A DNA stretch of 64,000 nt, from NCBI RefSeq assembly GCF_900177045.1, contig NZ_LT841358.1, forward strand, positions 699,073 through 763,072. Reading direction: 5' to 3'. Made by a program: the position numbers and the translations under genes. The DNA comes from Candidatus Nitrosotalea okcheonensis. Lineage in GTDB: Archaea > Thermoproteota > Nitrososphaeria > Nitrososphaerales > Nitrosopumilaceae. Under the pieces are notes generated by a model, which was not told where the DNA came from, ran no database searches, and saw only the letters and a list, made by a program, of their open reading frames with translations. This document shows, piece after piece, positions 51,968 to 61,938 of this stretch (position 1 is its first letter; each line of letters starts with the position of its first letter).

Positions 51968-53248
51968 ATGGTTTTCGGCTTTGGCAAGAAAAAAACACAT
52001 GAACAGCAGCCCACCGCACCAGTCCAGACTGAAAGAAAAGTATCGCTAGAAGAAATACCAGGTATATTGCATGAGATCGAATTGCCACAAATGGCAGAGG
52101 CAGTAGAGATTGCACAGTCAACCAAGAAGGAGATAGAGGCACACCGAAAAAAAATCCTCAGTCTGATTTTACATTTAGAGTCAGATGACCTAAAGCTTGA
52201 CGACGTCGACAAGAGTCTAAGAGTCATTGTAAAGAGGGGCAAAAATGCAATTGTGTCAACTATAAAAAAAGAGACGACAACCGTTCTGACAAGTGCTACC
52301 AAGTATGATCAGGCAGTACTTCTCAATATGGAAATAAGCCAGATGCTGAAAAAAATGGGTGACGTATTAGGACAGAATTCAAGAATAATTCACATTTTTG
52401 CAAAAAAATATGCTGACAATCTCAAGGAAGAGATTGCAAAGGTTGCAAAGAGCAGAAATCAATTACAGACATCAATAAACACCACAGAAAATTTCAGGAC
52501 AGATGGAAAAATCATAGCAGATCTGAGCCAAAAAATTTCAGAGCAGAGAACATCAATAGCACAAAAAAACTACAGGCTGTCGGAGATAGAGTTAGAAGTC
52601 AAGTCCCTCAAGGATACCATTTCAAGTCTTGAAAAACAAATTCATGATTTGAAATCAAGTGAAGAGCACACAAAGTTTCTTGAAATAAAAAACAAGATAG
52701 ATCCCATGTCGTCTGAAAAGTCAGAAATAAAAAATGTCATAGATTTCCAATTCTCAAAGATTTCAAGACCACTTGGCAGGTATAGCTACATCTCGTCATT
52801 TGAGAAGCCAGTAAGAAAAATGATGGATGAACTTCTTGCCAATCCATACGATGTAATCTCCCCGCACAACAAGGATTCCATAATACATATTTTAGAAGCA
52901 GTCGAAAAATCAGTAATCTCTGGCTCCATATCTGTCAAGGACTCTGAAAAATCCACAGAGCAGATCCAAGAGACAATATCAAAACTTGACGAATTCGTGT
53001 CATTAAAAGAGGCATATTCCAAGAAGGTGTCGGCATTAGAAAAAGATCTTACAGTTTTTGATATCAAATCACTAGAATCAAAAGAGCATGACTTGTACAA
53101 AGCAAAAACAGACATAGCAAACATGGAACGAATCAAACAGAAACTGGAGGAAGAGATCAATGATGGAAATCACACTCTAGCAAAAAATATTTCAGAGATA
53201 GAATCAGATGTTGCAAGGTTGACAGGCTCCAAAGTCTTGCTAAAATAA
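51968..53248 (+). CDS. Long coiled-coil protein
   Basis: 426 aa from MVFGFGKKKTHEQQ. Nearly all helical with heptad patterns (about 60-110, 170-260, 345-425), interrupted by a compact region (SRPLGRYSYISSFEKPVRKM, then SPHNKDSIIHILEAVEKSVI) at about 265-330. No membrane segment; a basic N-terminus could bind membranes. The next gene encodes a JAMM protease 44 bases away. Not a known ESCRT-III or SMC family by motif; structural or scaffold role inferred. Confidence 0.7.
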   Translation: MVFGFGKKKTHEQQPTAPVQTERKVSLEEIPGILHEIELPQMAEAVEIAQSTKKEIEAHRKKILSLILHLESDDLKLDDVDKSLRVIVKRGKNAIVSTIKKETTTVLTSATKYDQAVLLNMEISQMLKKMGDVLGQNSRIIHIFAKKYADNLKEEIAKVAKSRNQLQTSINTTENFRTDGKIIADLSQKISEQRTSIAQKNYRLSEIELEVKSLKDTISSLEKQIHDLKSSEEHTKFLEIKNKIDPMSSEKSEIKNVIDFQFSKISRPLGRYSYISSFEKPVRKMMDELLANPYDVISPHNKDSIIHILEAVEKSVISGSISVKDSEKSTEQIQETISKLDEFVSLKEAYSKKVSALEKDLTVFDIKSLESKEHDLYKAKTDIANMERIKQKLEEEINDGNHTLAKNISEIESDVARLTGSKVLLK

Positions 53249-53292
53249 GTCACGTCTAAGATTAATTAGCGCGTGATGTAAAAACAACGATA

Positions 53293-53700
53293 ATGATCTT
53301 TTCCAAGAAAGAAAAACCTAGGAGAACCATAACCATAAAAAAAGAGATCAGGGACAGTATTTTGTCATATTGTAAGATGAATCACCCAAATGAGTGCATA
53401 TTGGTGCTCAGGGGCAAGTCAAGAAAGGGCAGAGTACTTGTGGAAGGCTTGGTTATTCCTCCATTTTTTCACACAGGTCCCACATTTGCAGGATTTCCGC
53501 ATTCTTTTCTTCCATTTGATACAAGTTACATAGGAACAGTCCACTCTCATCCATCAGGTGTTGCCAAGCCATCGGTTACCGATTTGCACAACTTTTTTGG
53601 TTTTGTGTCAATTATCATACAATCACCGTATGAAGACGGTGACATTTTTGCCTATGATCGTGATGGCAACCTGCTTGAAACAACTATAAGTTCGGATTAA
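53293..53700 (+). CDS. JAMM/MPN metalloprotease
   Basis: 135 aa. Complete JAMM motif: Glu in HPNECILVL, then GTVHSHPSGVAKPSVTDLH (H-x-H-x10-D with Ser). Zinc isopeptidase fold as in archaeal JAMM1 and Rpn11. Could remove ubiquitin-like SAMP proteins or process other substrates. Downstream of the coiled-coil protein and upstream of a zinc-ribbon membrane protein, all on the plus strand with short gaps. Confidence 0.88.
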   Translation: MIFSKKEKPRRTITIKKEIRDSILSYCKMNHPNECILVLRGKSRKGRVLVEGLVIPPFFHTGPTFAGFPHSFLPFDTSYIGTVHSHPSGVAKPSVTDLHNFFGFVSIIIQSPYEDGDIFAYDRDGNLLETTISSD

Positions 53701-53739
53701 TCCTAACAAAAATTTATAAGCTTTTTGATGTAACCACTA

Positions 53740-54066
53740 GTGTTGATAAATTACAAGACATATCTCGTATTCCTTTTCGGATCTTTGGCTTTTAGCATCG
53801 GTATCCAGTTGCTTGCATCGTACTTGAACTGGCCTCCGTTCTCGGGAGTGGCAATAGCACTTGCTGTATTCATAATTTTCCCGCTAATTCTAAGAAACAG
53901 GTCGATCAAGCGCATGGGTGGAATGGGTTCAGACGCAGGCGTCGGTGGCGGAGGATTTTTTGGACAGAATCAGGGAGTAAAATACATCTGCCTTGCATGC
54001 AACAACAGATACAAGGGCGGAATGTGTCCACGATGCGGCTCCAAGATGAAGCGAGCAGATTTCTAG
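53740..54066 (+). CDS. Two-TM protein with C-terminal zinc ribbon
   Basis: 108 aa, GTG (or the next codon, TTG) start. Helices TYLVFLFGSLAFSIGIQLLA and PPFSGVAIALAVFIIFPLIL, a Gly-rich linker (GVGGGGFFGQNQG), then CLACNNRYKGGMCPRCGSKM, a four-Cys zinc ribbon. Unknown role, probably operonic with the JAMM gene. Confidence 0.7.
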   Translation: MLINYKTYLVFLFGSLAFSIGIQLLASYLNWPPFSGVAIALAVFIIFPLILRNRSIKRMGGMGSDAGVGGGGFFGQNQGVKYICLACNNRYKGGMCPRCGSKMKRADF

Positions 54067-54075
54067 AAATAAAAA

Positions 54076-54402
54076 ATGACCCTCGAAGAATTAAGGAGTA
54101 GGGCATTATTCCAAAATACAATCGATACATGGATAATGACATGCGAGGAAAAAAAAGCAGATTGGTACCTGCCTGAAAATTATAAAAAATTCATTGCACA
54201 TTTGTTTCAGAGTGGACTAAAGATGCAAAAGTTTCCACTATGCATAAAAGAATCTGGTGGAATGTACCAGAGAGGCAAGGACAAGACCCAGTTTGCAGAG
54301 ACACTTGCCCAGTCAATTGATCCAAATGCAGCAGCCTACACAATCAAATTATCAGATGATACCATCAAGATAATTCGCCAATTCAACGCTGTCGAAGCTT
54401 AG
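54076..54402 (+). CDS. Small soluble protein, unknown
   Basis: 108 aa. MTLEELRSRALFQNTIDTWI, then LPENYKKFIAHLFQSGLKMQ and SGGMYQRGKDKTQFAETLAQ. Starts nine bases after the zinc-ribbon gene, so it is in that operon. Its end overlaps the convergent permease gene by 20 bases. Confidence 0.6.
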   Translation: MTLEELRSRALFQNTIDTWIMTCEEKKADWYLPENYKKFIAHLFQSGLKMQKFPLCIKESGGMYQRGKDKTQFAETLAQSIDPNAAAYTIKLSDDTIKIIRQFNAVEA

Positions 54403-55747
54403 GATTTACGATACCATCCATTGCGTGACCCATAAACACAAACGCAAGACCTGTCACTGCAATCATTATACCAGGAGGCATGATCCACCACCACATTCCA
54501 CGGGCTGCTGCACTGTATGAGCTTGCATCATGGAGTATCTGGCCCCATGTTGGGAAGGTCGGATCTCCCAGCCCCAGAAAACTCAGGCCGGCTTCAGTAG
54601 TGATTGCACCAGGTACAGAAATTGCAATGCTTGCAAATGCATATGGAAGAAGTTGTGGCAAGATGTGCTTGAAGATTATCTTGTAATTTTTTTGGCCCAT
54701 TAGTTGTGCCGCCTCTACATACTGGAGTGTTTTAATCTGCATTGCCATGCTTCTAGACACCTTTGCTATTCCGACCCAGCCAAATATCACTAGAAATCCA
54801 ACCATCAAAAATATGCTGTTGCCAATTGTCACTGCAAGAATAATTAACAGAGGCAGGGCAGGCATTGCGTATATGATATCATTGAAGCGCATCAGAACCT
54901 CATCTGTTGCACTTCCTTTGTAGCCAGCATAGACACCATAGATCAGGCCAATCACTACGGATCCGATTGATACCGTTATACCTATGAATAATGCAAGAGG
55001 CGTTCCCCAAAGCAGCCCAATTGAGAGATCTCTTCTTAGCTCATCTGTTCCCATGACTCCATATACCTGTCCTCCAAGAATCAGGCGTGATTTTTCCAAA
55101 ACTGGTTTTGTTGACACGTCATACAGATGAACATGGAATACATACAGGCCCTTTAGAATTTTGTTCTCGTCAAGTTTTGAAAAAATAATTTTTTCAGAAG
55201 ACAGGCCATCAAGTGAAAATGCATAGTTTGATCTTTTATCTGCAATGTTTTTCAGTATGACATTTTGTGTTGAAAATATCATACTGCTGTACACAGAATC
55301 ATTGCTTGCAAAAGGCAATGATGTTGATACAAGTTGTAGATCGGTCCCATCTGGCCTTGTCACAGTTATTTGTAAAAGCGGTGAGCCGCTGTATTTTGCA
55401 GCATACTGGTAGATAAAATCACTTGGAAACCCATCATACTGATAGTTTACCGCAAATGAGTCAGTCAGCACATTAACAGAACCGAGTTGTTGTGATGACT
55501 GGACAGGTGACAGTATCAAGTGCTCTGGAATTTTTTCAGACTGGAAATAGTTGACCCACGCAGGCTGGGCAGATTTTGGATATAGTAACCAGCTTGCCGG
55601 ATCGTTCCATGTCTTGAAGCTGTCAAGAGGTATAGTTACAAATGCAACAATTGACATGGTAAAAAGAATTAAAAGTATTGCAACACCGGTCATCCCAATT
55701 TTGCTGTGTGAAAACTCTTTCCACACAGCTCTGGCTGAAAAGCTCAT
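54383..55747 (-). CDS. ABC transporter permease, DppC/OppC type, with large extracytoplasmic insert
   Basis: 454 aa. TM1 near the N-terminus, then about 190 residues outside the membrane (DSFAVNYQYDGFPSDFIYQY and more), then the permease domain with LLWGTPLALFIGITVSIGSV and the EAA loop region (EAAQLMGQKNYKIIFKHILP). The last part is EAGLSFLGLGDPTFPTWGQI, typical of DppC. The insert makes it longer than bacterial DppC (about 300). It overlaps DppB by four bases. Confidence 0.88.
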   Translation of the reverse strand: MSFSARAVWKEFSHSKIGMTGVAILLILFTMSIVAFVTIPLDSFKTWNDPASWLLYPKSAQPAWVNYFQSEKIPEHLILSPVQSSQQLGSVNVLTDSFAVNYQYDGFPSDFIYQYAAKYSGSPLLQITVTRPDGTDLQLVSTSLPFASNDSVYSSMIFSTQNVILKNIADKRSNYAFSLDGLSSEKIIFSKLDENKILKGLYVFHVHLYDVSTKPVLEKSRLILGGQVYGVMGTDELRRDLSIGLLWGTPLALFIGITVSIGSVVIGLIYGVYAGYKGSATDEVLMRFNDIIYAMPALPLLIILAVTIGNSIFLMVGFLVIFGWVGIAKVSRSMAMQIKTLQYVEAAQLMGQKNYKIIFKHILPQLLPYAFASIAISVPGAITTEAGLSFLGLGDPTFPTWGQILHDASSYSAAARGMWWWIMPPGIMIAVTGLAFVFMGHAMDGIVNPKLRQR

Positions 55748-56808
55748 TGCCTTCGCACCCTTGGATCAAAGTATCCATACAAGACATCCGCTACAAAGAC
55801 ACTGACAAGAAAGAATACAGTCAGTACATAGGTTGCCCCAATTATCACTGGCAAGTCAAGAACGCTTATCGCCTCAAAGTACAGCCTGCCCATCCCAGGC
55901 CAGTCAAAAACTGCTTCCGTTATTATTGCACCACCAAGTGAGCCTGACAAGCTAAGTGCAAGTATTGTAACAATGGGCGGAGCAGCATTTTTTAACGCAT
56001 GAGAGAACAGAATATGTTTTTCATCAATTCCTTCAGCCCTTTTTGCAGTGATAAAATCTTCTTGGAGTACACCCACCAAGAAATTTCTCACGAGGTATGC
56101 CCAAGAACCGAACCCAATCATTACAAGAGTTATCAACGGCAGTGCCATGTGATACAAGAGCGATCCCAAGTATCCCGGGTCTGACGCAGAAACATCAGGA
56201 GTTGCTCGTGCAGGAAATATCGGGTAGAGAAATGCAAAGACAAAGATCATCAATACTCCAATCCACCAGACAGGAAAGCTACTGGATATTACTGCAAACC
56301 CCGATGTTATCTTGTCAATTTTTGAATTGACCTTGCTTGCAGCTACTGCTCCAAGAAATATTCCGAGAACTGATACAATGACAGTAGCCGTTGTAAAAAG
56401 AAGAATTGTCCTTGGAAGTTTCTCAAGTATGATATCCCGGACATCAGACGAGCCACTATCACTCGTAAGAAACTTGGCATGACCAAAGTCTAGTGTCAAA
56501 ATTTTGTACATTGACAACCCAATTCTTTGTGGCGAGTACCAAGGCTGGTCAAGTCCAAGTGCAGTGATTCGCATCTTTACTTGATTGTCAACATACAAGT
56601 CAAGCTGTTCGGTTGTTTTAAAACTTGAAAGAAGACTCTTGTTGTTTGTCACCTGTTGCCGTACATCTAGTGCTGCACTTTGCTTTGATATTGAATCCAT
56701 GTTAGAGCCAACAAGAAGTATCGTAAGAAGAAGTGTAGCCATCAATACACCAAACATGGTGATCGCGCGTTTGACAAGGAATTTTTTAAATCCCAAACTA
56801 GGATGCAC
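55744..56808 (-). CDS. ABC transporter permease, DppB/OppB type
   Basis: 354 aa, six helices. FLVKRAITMFGVLMATLLLT start, then an extracytoplasmic loop, SGFAVISSSFPVWWIGVLMI, and EDFITAKRAEGIDEKHILFS (EAA loop), ending IITEAVFDWPGMGRLYFEAI, the DppB signature. Forms the channel with the DppC-type permease. Overlaps the binding-protein gene by 11 bases. Confidence 0.9.
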   Translation of the reverse strand: MHPSLGFKKFLVKRAITMFGVLMATLLLTILLVGSNMDSISKQSAALDVRQQVTNNKSLLSSFKTTEQLDLYVDNQVKMRITALGLDQPWYSPQRIGLSMYKILTLDFGHAKFLTSDSGSSDVRDIILEKLPRTILLFTTATVIVSVLGIFLGAVAASKVNSKIDKITSGFAVISSSFPVWWIGVLMIFVFAFLYPIFPARATPDVSASDPGYLGSLLYHMALPLITLVMIGFGSWAYLVRNFLVGVLQEDFITAKRAEGIDEKHILFSHALKNAAPPIVTILALSLSGSLGGAIITEAVFDWPGMGRLYFEAISVLDLPVIIGATYVLTVFFLVSVFVADVLYGYFDPRVRRQ

Positions 56809-59257
56809 GCCTCTTTTTTACAACATAAAATGACACTGCAACTGCAACTCCTACTGATATTATTCCAAAAAAGAGATACCTGTTATCTCCTGTAGGCTGC
56901 ACAGTACTGGTTATGGAATTATCCACAGCAAGCAAAGTCACGCCTTTTGTTACAAGAAAGCTAGTATGATACATGTCTGGCTTGTACGCCTCGTCTGAGA
57001 CAACAAATACTTGCAGGTCATTTGAGCCTAGCTCAAGAGTTGCAGTCTTTTCAGGCAATAGTGTTATCTTTGCAGTGCCGTTCTGTGACATCATGTTTCC
57101 TTCATCAATTACCTTTCCATGAGGATTTGTAAAGTAATAGTATACGGTGGCATTTGGCGTGACAGATATAGGGATCACAAGTGTAGACCCAACAGATACA
57201 CTTGTTGGCACACTTATGCCAAGTATCTGCGGCATGTTTACCTGTTCAAACTTTTTCCAGTATCCTGCGGCAAATGGATATGTCGGATCATCAAATGCCT
57301 TTATTGTGATCGTTCTTGCATCAGGGGCATAGTTGTCAAGATAGTATGGACCGTTACTTATCACAGCATGGCCGTGCTCTGCAATCCATGATGATGAAGC
57401 ATCATACCTAGACTTGAAATATTTTGAATCATTTACAAAGGCAAGTGCTGGCGGGATAGAGTTTTCCTTTGCAAATTCATCAAGGTTTGCCTTTATTATC
57501 TTGGCATCGTTTGGGATTATCAATGACATCAAGTCAATGTTTTTGCTCACAGCATCTGATCGTGAAAACGCAAGTTTTCCATCAGTCACTGCCTTTTCCA
57601 TAGAGTAGATCATTTCCCATGGCATTGCAGGCCAAACTTGTGCAGAATCTGCAATCTCGCCTGAATCAAAGTGCCAGTAATTTTGATACACCTCGATTGT
57701 ATTACCATTAACTACTCGTACTCCTATGAGTGTCTTGGCAGCCTGGTTTGCCTTGGGCGAGTATTCAGAATCAAAGGTCATGGTACCATTTGTCTGATCT
57801 GTGCCCCATTGGTACAGAAAATAAATTCCATACAAGACATCATTCATGTCCATCGGAGTCTTATCATGCCAGTTTCCAAACTTGAGGCGAAATGTAACTT
57901 CGCTTGTTGCCTTGGCACCAGGTCCCACATGGACCCACTTTTGCTTTGAGACATCCCACCGTATTGCATCAGATGGCACATCAAGTTTGTCAAGAGGTCC
58001 CTTGGTATTAACAGTCCAGTCAGACCGTACCGGAATTGTATATCCGGTGAAAGGGTTCTTGAAACTCCCAGGATCAGAAACTGCCCCCCATATTTGCTGA
58101 CTAGCCGAGTCTGCAAATCCAGATATGGGATTCCATGCACCCTGATAGATATTTTTCACACCAATTGTTAGTGTGTCAGAATCCGACCTTGCATTGATTG
58201 GTGTGAACCTGCTTGTTATCCCTGCACCAAAATCATTGATGATGCCGCTAATTTTTTTGCTTGCAACAAACTGGTCAGTCTTGCATGCAAGAAATATTCT
58301 AACAGAATCATTTATCCCCCTGTTAACTGCCTGGTTTATCAGACTGGCACGTTGTTCAGATGATGTAAAGTTTCCAAAAAATATTGCCTTTGACAGAGAG
58401 TCTACTTTCGGGTCTTGGAAATTCCAGTATGACGGATTATTAAATCCAGGCATGTTTGAGTACCATGGAGAATACATTTGTGCAGTAATTACAGAATCAT
58501 ATCTTACAAAGCCACCCATTGTCCACCCTTCTGTATAGATATTCCATTTCAGATCAGACGGGTTGGAACCATATACAGTTGAAAATGCCTTGGTCAGGTC
58601 ACCATAGTCTTTTTTCACCGCAAATCCCATGCCCTGCAATTGTGATGCCAGAATTTCTCCAATTGATTTTCTCACGGGATCGTCATTTCTTATGAAAATG
58701 GAGATTGCTACCGGTTTAGAGTCATAGTACCAGAATCCACCAGTCTTTTTTGCTCCTGCTTTTTCCAGCGCATCAGTTATCATTGAATCTGCAAGTACCG
58801 GATTGTGCTTGAAGTTAAATGACTGGAGATCTCCAAGTATGAGAAGATAGTCAGGGTCGTATGGCTTGTACGCAGATATCATGGTAGCCCCATATCCACC
58901 AAGTATTTCATCCACAATAAGATCCCTGTCCACCAAATAATTTAGTGCAAACCTTACTTGTTGGATTGAAAATGGATTAAACTGTACTGTAGATACTGCA
59001 GGATTTATCAAAAGACTATAGCTTGTCCCAGAAGACTGGAATATCTGCAGGTGTTGTCTTGACTGGTCATCAAGTCTGTCAATCGGTATTGCGGAATAGT
59101 ACATGTCAAGGTGTCCGTTTTCAACTTCCTGTACTGCTGTATTATCATCAGAGTATTGAACAAACTGGACCCGGTCAAAGTTTGTGCCTTTTATCCCAAA
59201 TGCAATTGTGGGTCCCAAAACAAAAAGTGCTAGCATCAGGACTAGCATGAGCTTCAT
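56798..59257 (-). CDS. Solute-binding protein family 5, membrane-anchored
   Basis: 819 aa. N-terminal signal/anchor (LMLVLMLALFVLGPTIAFGI) and a C-terminal helix (YLFFGIISVGVAVAVSFYVV) followed by KKRRAS, so tethered at both or one end. Family 5 features: QQVRFALNYLVDRDLIVDEI, FIRNDDPVRKSIGEILASQL. About 560 residues is usual, and the extra C-terminal beta domain (PTSVSVGSTLVIPISVTPNA) explains the length. Binds peptides or similar. First gene of the operon; no ATPase genes follow. Confidence 0.88.
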   Translation of the reverse strand: MKLMLVLMLALFVLGPTIAFGIKGTNFDRVQFVQYSDDNTAVQEVENGHLDMYYSAIPIDRLDDQSRQHLQIFQSSGTSYSLLINPAVSTVQFNPFSIQQVRFALNYLVDRDLIVDEILGGYGATMISAYKPYDPDYLLILGDLQSFNFKHNPVLADSMITDALEKAGAKKTGGFWYYDSKPVAISIFIRNDDPVRKSIGEILASQLQGMGFAVKKDYGDLTKAFSTVYGSNPSDLKWNIYTEGWTMGGFVRYDSVITAQMYSPWYSNMPGFNNPSYWNFQDPKVDSLSKAIFFGNFTSSEQRASLINQAVNRGINDSVRIFLACKTDQFVASKKISGIINDFGAGITSRFTPINARSDSDTLTIGVKNIYQGAWNPISGFADSASQQIWGAVSDPGSFKNPFTGYTIPVRSDWTVNTKGPLDKLDVPSDAIRWDVSKQKWVHVGPGAKATSEVTFRLKFGNWHDKTPMDMNDVLYGIYFLYQWGTDQTNGTMTFDSEYSPKANQAAKTLIGVRVVNGNTIEVYQNYWHFDSGEIADSAQVWPAMPWEMIYSMEKAVTDGKLAFSRSDAVSKNIDLMSLIIPNDAKIIKANLDEFAKENSIPPALAFVNDSKYFKSRYDASSSWIAEHGHAVISNGPYYLDNYAPDARTITIKAFDDPTYPFAAGYWKKFEQVNMPQILGISVPTSVSVGSTLVIPISVTPNATVYYYFTNPHGKVIDEGNMMSQNGTAKITLLPEKTATLELGSNDLQVFVVSDEAYKPDMYHTSFLVTKGVTLLAVDNSITSTVQPTGDNRYLFFGIISVGVAVAVSFYVVKKRRAS

Positions 59258-59373
59258 GATATGTTTTTCAATGAACTGTATTTAACCGTGGTCCAATGCG
59301 CGACATCATAAAAAAATTTTCAAATCTTAGACAATGTGACAAGTATTTTATTTGAGAAACATAAAACTTACAG

Positions 59374-59997
59374 ATGTTGAATCTTGTAACTTTGGTAAAA
59401 GCAATACCTGGAATAATTCCAGGCGGATTGTCTGTCAAGGATTTCAGCATGGCAACCCAGACAGGCGAAGATCTTGCAAAAGAGATGCTGGACAATCTGA
59501 TGCAAAACGGCATTGGAAGATTTGAAGATGGCCAAATCCAATTCGAAGACTCTGACAAGCTAAAGACAGGCGTGATTGCGATAAGCATGGGCGCTCCAAT
59601 TGATGAGATATCTCGCATGCTAGAGTGGCAAGACTTTGAGTCACTTGCAGCAGAGGTTCTTGAAAAGCGGGACTTTGATACAACAAAAAACGTAATCATG
59701 AAAAATCCCAGAATACAGATTGATGTGGTTGGAATCAAGTCAGAGGTTGCAATACTGATTGATTGCAAACACTGGAACAACATGACCCAGTCAGCACTTT
59801 CGGAGGCAGTGAAAAAACAGATTATCAGGACCAAGCAGTTTATCTTAAAACACAAGCTCAGAGGAGCAATCCCTGCAATTGTAACGCTGTATCAACATAG
59901 TGTCCAGTTCATCGACAAGGTACCAATAATTCCGATCCACCAGCTAGATTCATTTTGCGACGAGTTTTATGGAAATCTAGAAGCAATGCAGGACTAG
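59374..59997 (+). CDS. PD-(D/E)XK restriction-endonuclease-like protein
   Basis: 207 aa. N-terminal helical segment (KAIPGIIPGGLSVKDFSMAT, DLAKEMLDNLMQNGIGRFED), then a nuclease-like core: EWQDFESLAAEVLEKRDFDT (first Glu), RIQIDVVGIKSEVAILIDCK (Asp and the x-C-K strand). This is the Mrr/HJC-type D-x-n-(D/E)xK core. No methylase nearby, so repair or RNA/DNA processing is more likely than restriction. Start at MLNLV; a later ATG at 59449 is possible. Confidence 0.7.
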   Translation: MLNLVTLVKAIPGIIPGGLSVKDFSMATQTGEDLAKEMLDNLMQNGIGRFEDGQIQFEDSDKLKTGVIAISMGAPIDEISRMLEWQDFESLAAEVLEKRDFDTTKNVIMKNPRIQIDVVGIKSEVAILIDCKHWNNMTQSALSEAVKKQIIRTKQFILKHKLRGAIPAIVTLYQHSVQFIDKVPIIPIHQLDSFCDEFYGNLEAMQD

Positions 59998-61733
59998 AGC
60001 ATAGTATAGATGAAAAACCCAGTAGTTATCAAGAGAAACGCCTGTGTGATTCTCATTGCATTGTCAAGCGATTTCGAATAAAGTTCAAGTTGATTTCCCC
60101 CCATGACTTTGACCTGAGTTTCGCTTTTTAGTAACTCGTATGATGTAGGCCTTGCAGCATGATCTGCCTTTTTGGCAAGATCAGAAAACCATGATATCAC
60201 ATCAGGTGCCTTTGAGAGGCTGCCAAACTCAAAATATCCATGCTTGTTCTTTGCTGTTCGCGCCTTGTAATGTGTATCAGAAGTACATATCTCAAGAAAG
60301 TTGTAGCCATTCTTTGAAAAATGGTTTGCAATCTCTTCACGCAACCCATTTAGCATGTTATTTGCATCAGCCCACGCAAGAAAGAAATTCTCCCCTCCAA
60401 TCTTAAAGCACATCATTGCAACTTTTCCAGGTCCAAGATCATCTGCCTGGAAATGCAGATTTTCAGAATTTGCATACCCTACCTCTAGTGGAAGTGTCTC
60501 TTTTGTAATCAATGTATCAAGTGTTGATTTTGCAGCAGTTAGAAGATCATCTGCATCAAGTTTCTCGATCTCTTTTCCCATGGCATTGTGACTGTCAACA
60601 ATCAACACCCGTTCATATCCACGATTCATGCCGTACTGCTCCAAATCAGACTTGATATGATACGGAATGTCTTCCATTCCATATGGCGATAATGAAAGTA
60701 TCAACACTGCCGTCTTGTCAAACAAAAGTCCGGTTGTTCGTGCTTTATTTACCTGGACTGTTACAGGTTTTGTGCACATTGACCCTTCCCTAATCTTTGA
60801 GTTTTGGTGAAGGCTGGTAATATACAGGTCAACTTGAGATTTTGATGGCAGGTTAAGAGCATGGTCAGAGATGCTATGCATTACCATTGCAGACGAGTCA
60901 AGATTTTTGTAGATAAGATATGGAATGTTACTTCCACCTATTGGATGAAATGGTCCTGGATGCAAGTCAGGGATTACAAGCCTGCAGTTTTTGTCAGATG
61001 TTTTGAATAAAATTTGAAATGTTGATACCTTTGATTGTTCTGAGCGCTTTTCCATTAGGGATTCCATTGGAACAGGGTCATCGTTTGTCCATGCAGCAAG
61101 ATATGCTTGCAAAAATGCATGAGTGCTGGATAACTTTCCGCTTCCTGCAATTCTGTCACTCAGTAAGGTCCAGATGCTACCAAGCACACAAAAGACAATG
61201 CCATATTCAATTGCTTTTGGGTCAGATAGCATTGGGACCCATAGATGAGTTGGCACAAATGCAAGAAAAACTGCAAGTGGTTGGAGAAGGCAAATTATCC
61301 ACGCAGTAGTGAGCTTGGTTCCAAGTACAGATGTAAATATAGCAATACGAAAACTTGCGTACAATAGCATTCCTTCTGTTATGTAGACTGGCAAAACCGA
61401 TGGTTTTGAAAATACATAGGCAGCAAGAATGCCACAAAGAATTGTCACAAGCCATAACAGATTTCCAAATGCAGACATGTGGATTGATTTGGAATATTCC
61501 GTCTTGAGGATTTTTGGGTCAATAAACTGGGTTATTACAAGCACTGTAACAGCAATTGGAAGTGCAATAAACAGGTTATCAGTTGACTTGAAATAATCAA
61601 TGTAAGATACTGCAGCTATCACACATACAACTGCAATAGATATTGCAAGGGATACATAGTGTGATGTAGGAGTAAATGTTGTTAGCGTATACCGCTTGTG
61701 AATACGGGATACGTCGTTCGAACTTTCCGTCAT
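59994..61733 (-). CDS. DUF2070 membrane protein
   Basis: About 579 aa from MTESSNDVSRIHKRYTL. Around seven N-terminal helices (to residue about 205), then a soluble alpha/beta domain with RLVIPDLHPGPFHPIGGSNI and LIVDSHNAMGKEIEKLDADD (conserved acidic/His-containing loops that look catalytic), and one C-terminal helix. DUF2070 is archaeal and uncharacterised. Its ATG overlaps the Sec61-beta stop as ATGA, so it is translationally coupled to a protein-export subunit. Confidence 0.85.
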   Translation of the reverse strand: MTESSNDVSRIHKRYTLTTFTPTSHYVSLAISIAVVCVIAAVSYIDYFKSTDNLFIALPIAVTVLVITQFIDPKILKTEYSKSIHMSAFGNLLWLVTILCGILAAYVFSKPSVLPVYITEGMLLYASFRIAIFTSVLGTKLTTAWIICLLQPLAVFLAFVPTHLWVPMLSDPKAIEYGIVFCVLGSIWTLLSDRIAGSGKLSSTHAFLQAYLAAWTNDDPVPMESLMEKRSEQSKVSTFQILFKTSDKNCRLVIPDLHPGPFHPIGGSNIPYLIYKNLDSSAMVMHSISDHALNLPSKSQVDLYITSLHQNSKIREGSMCTKPVTVQVNKARTTGLLFDKTAVLILSLSPYGMEDIPYHIKSDLEQYGMNRGYERVLIVDSHNAMGKEIEKLDADDLLTAAKSTLDTLITKETLPLEVGYANSENLHFQADDLGPGKVAMMCFKIGGENFFLAWADANNMLNGLREEIANHFSKNGYNFLEICTSDTHYKARTAKNKHGYFEFGSLSKAPDVISWFSDLAKKADHAARPTSYELLKSETQVKVMGGNQLELYSKSLDNAMRITQAFLLITTGFFIYTML

Positions 61734-61894
61734 GGCGAGAAGAAGAACTTTAGAATCCACGAAATTCCAATCAAAGATGCCGGTATTGCTACTACCACCT
61801 CTGGTTTTAACTTGTATCCCTTAGTCTCATCCTCGAAGAATCTTAGCAGTCCTGCGCTTGATGCCGGCAGTGGTGCAGATTTTTTGCTGCTCAT
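61730..61894 (-). CDS. secG: Preprotein translocase Sec61-beta subunit
   Basis: 54 aa: MSSKKSAPLPASSAGLLRFF, then EDETKGYKLKPEVVVAIPAS and a single C-terminal helix (LIGISWILKFFFSP). The PLP-SSAGLxRFxEDE signature is diagnostic for archaeal Sec61-beta. Tail-anchored partner of SecY and SecE. It is shorter than 60 residues, so easily missed; it heads a two-gene operon with DUF2070. Confidence 0.93.
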   Translation of the reverse strand: MSSKKSAPLPASSAGLLRFFEDETKGYKLKPEVVVAIPASLIGISWILKFFFSP

Positions 61895-61938
61895 ACTAGT
61901 GCTGCTTTAAGGATCTTTAAATAAATACCTTTTTGTGC

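Noticed and set aside
61698-61910. 70-residue plus-strand frame
   Set aside because: It is the antisense of the Sec61-beta gene, whose signature is unmistakable on the minus strand.
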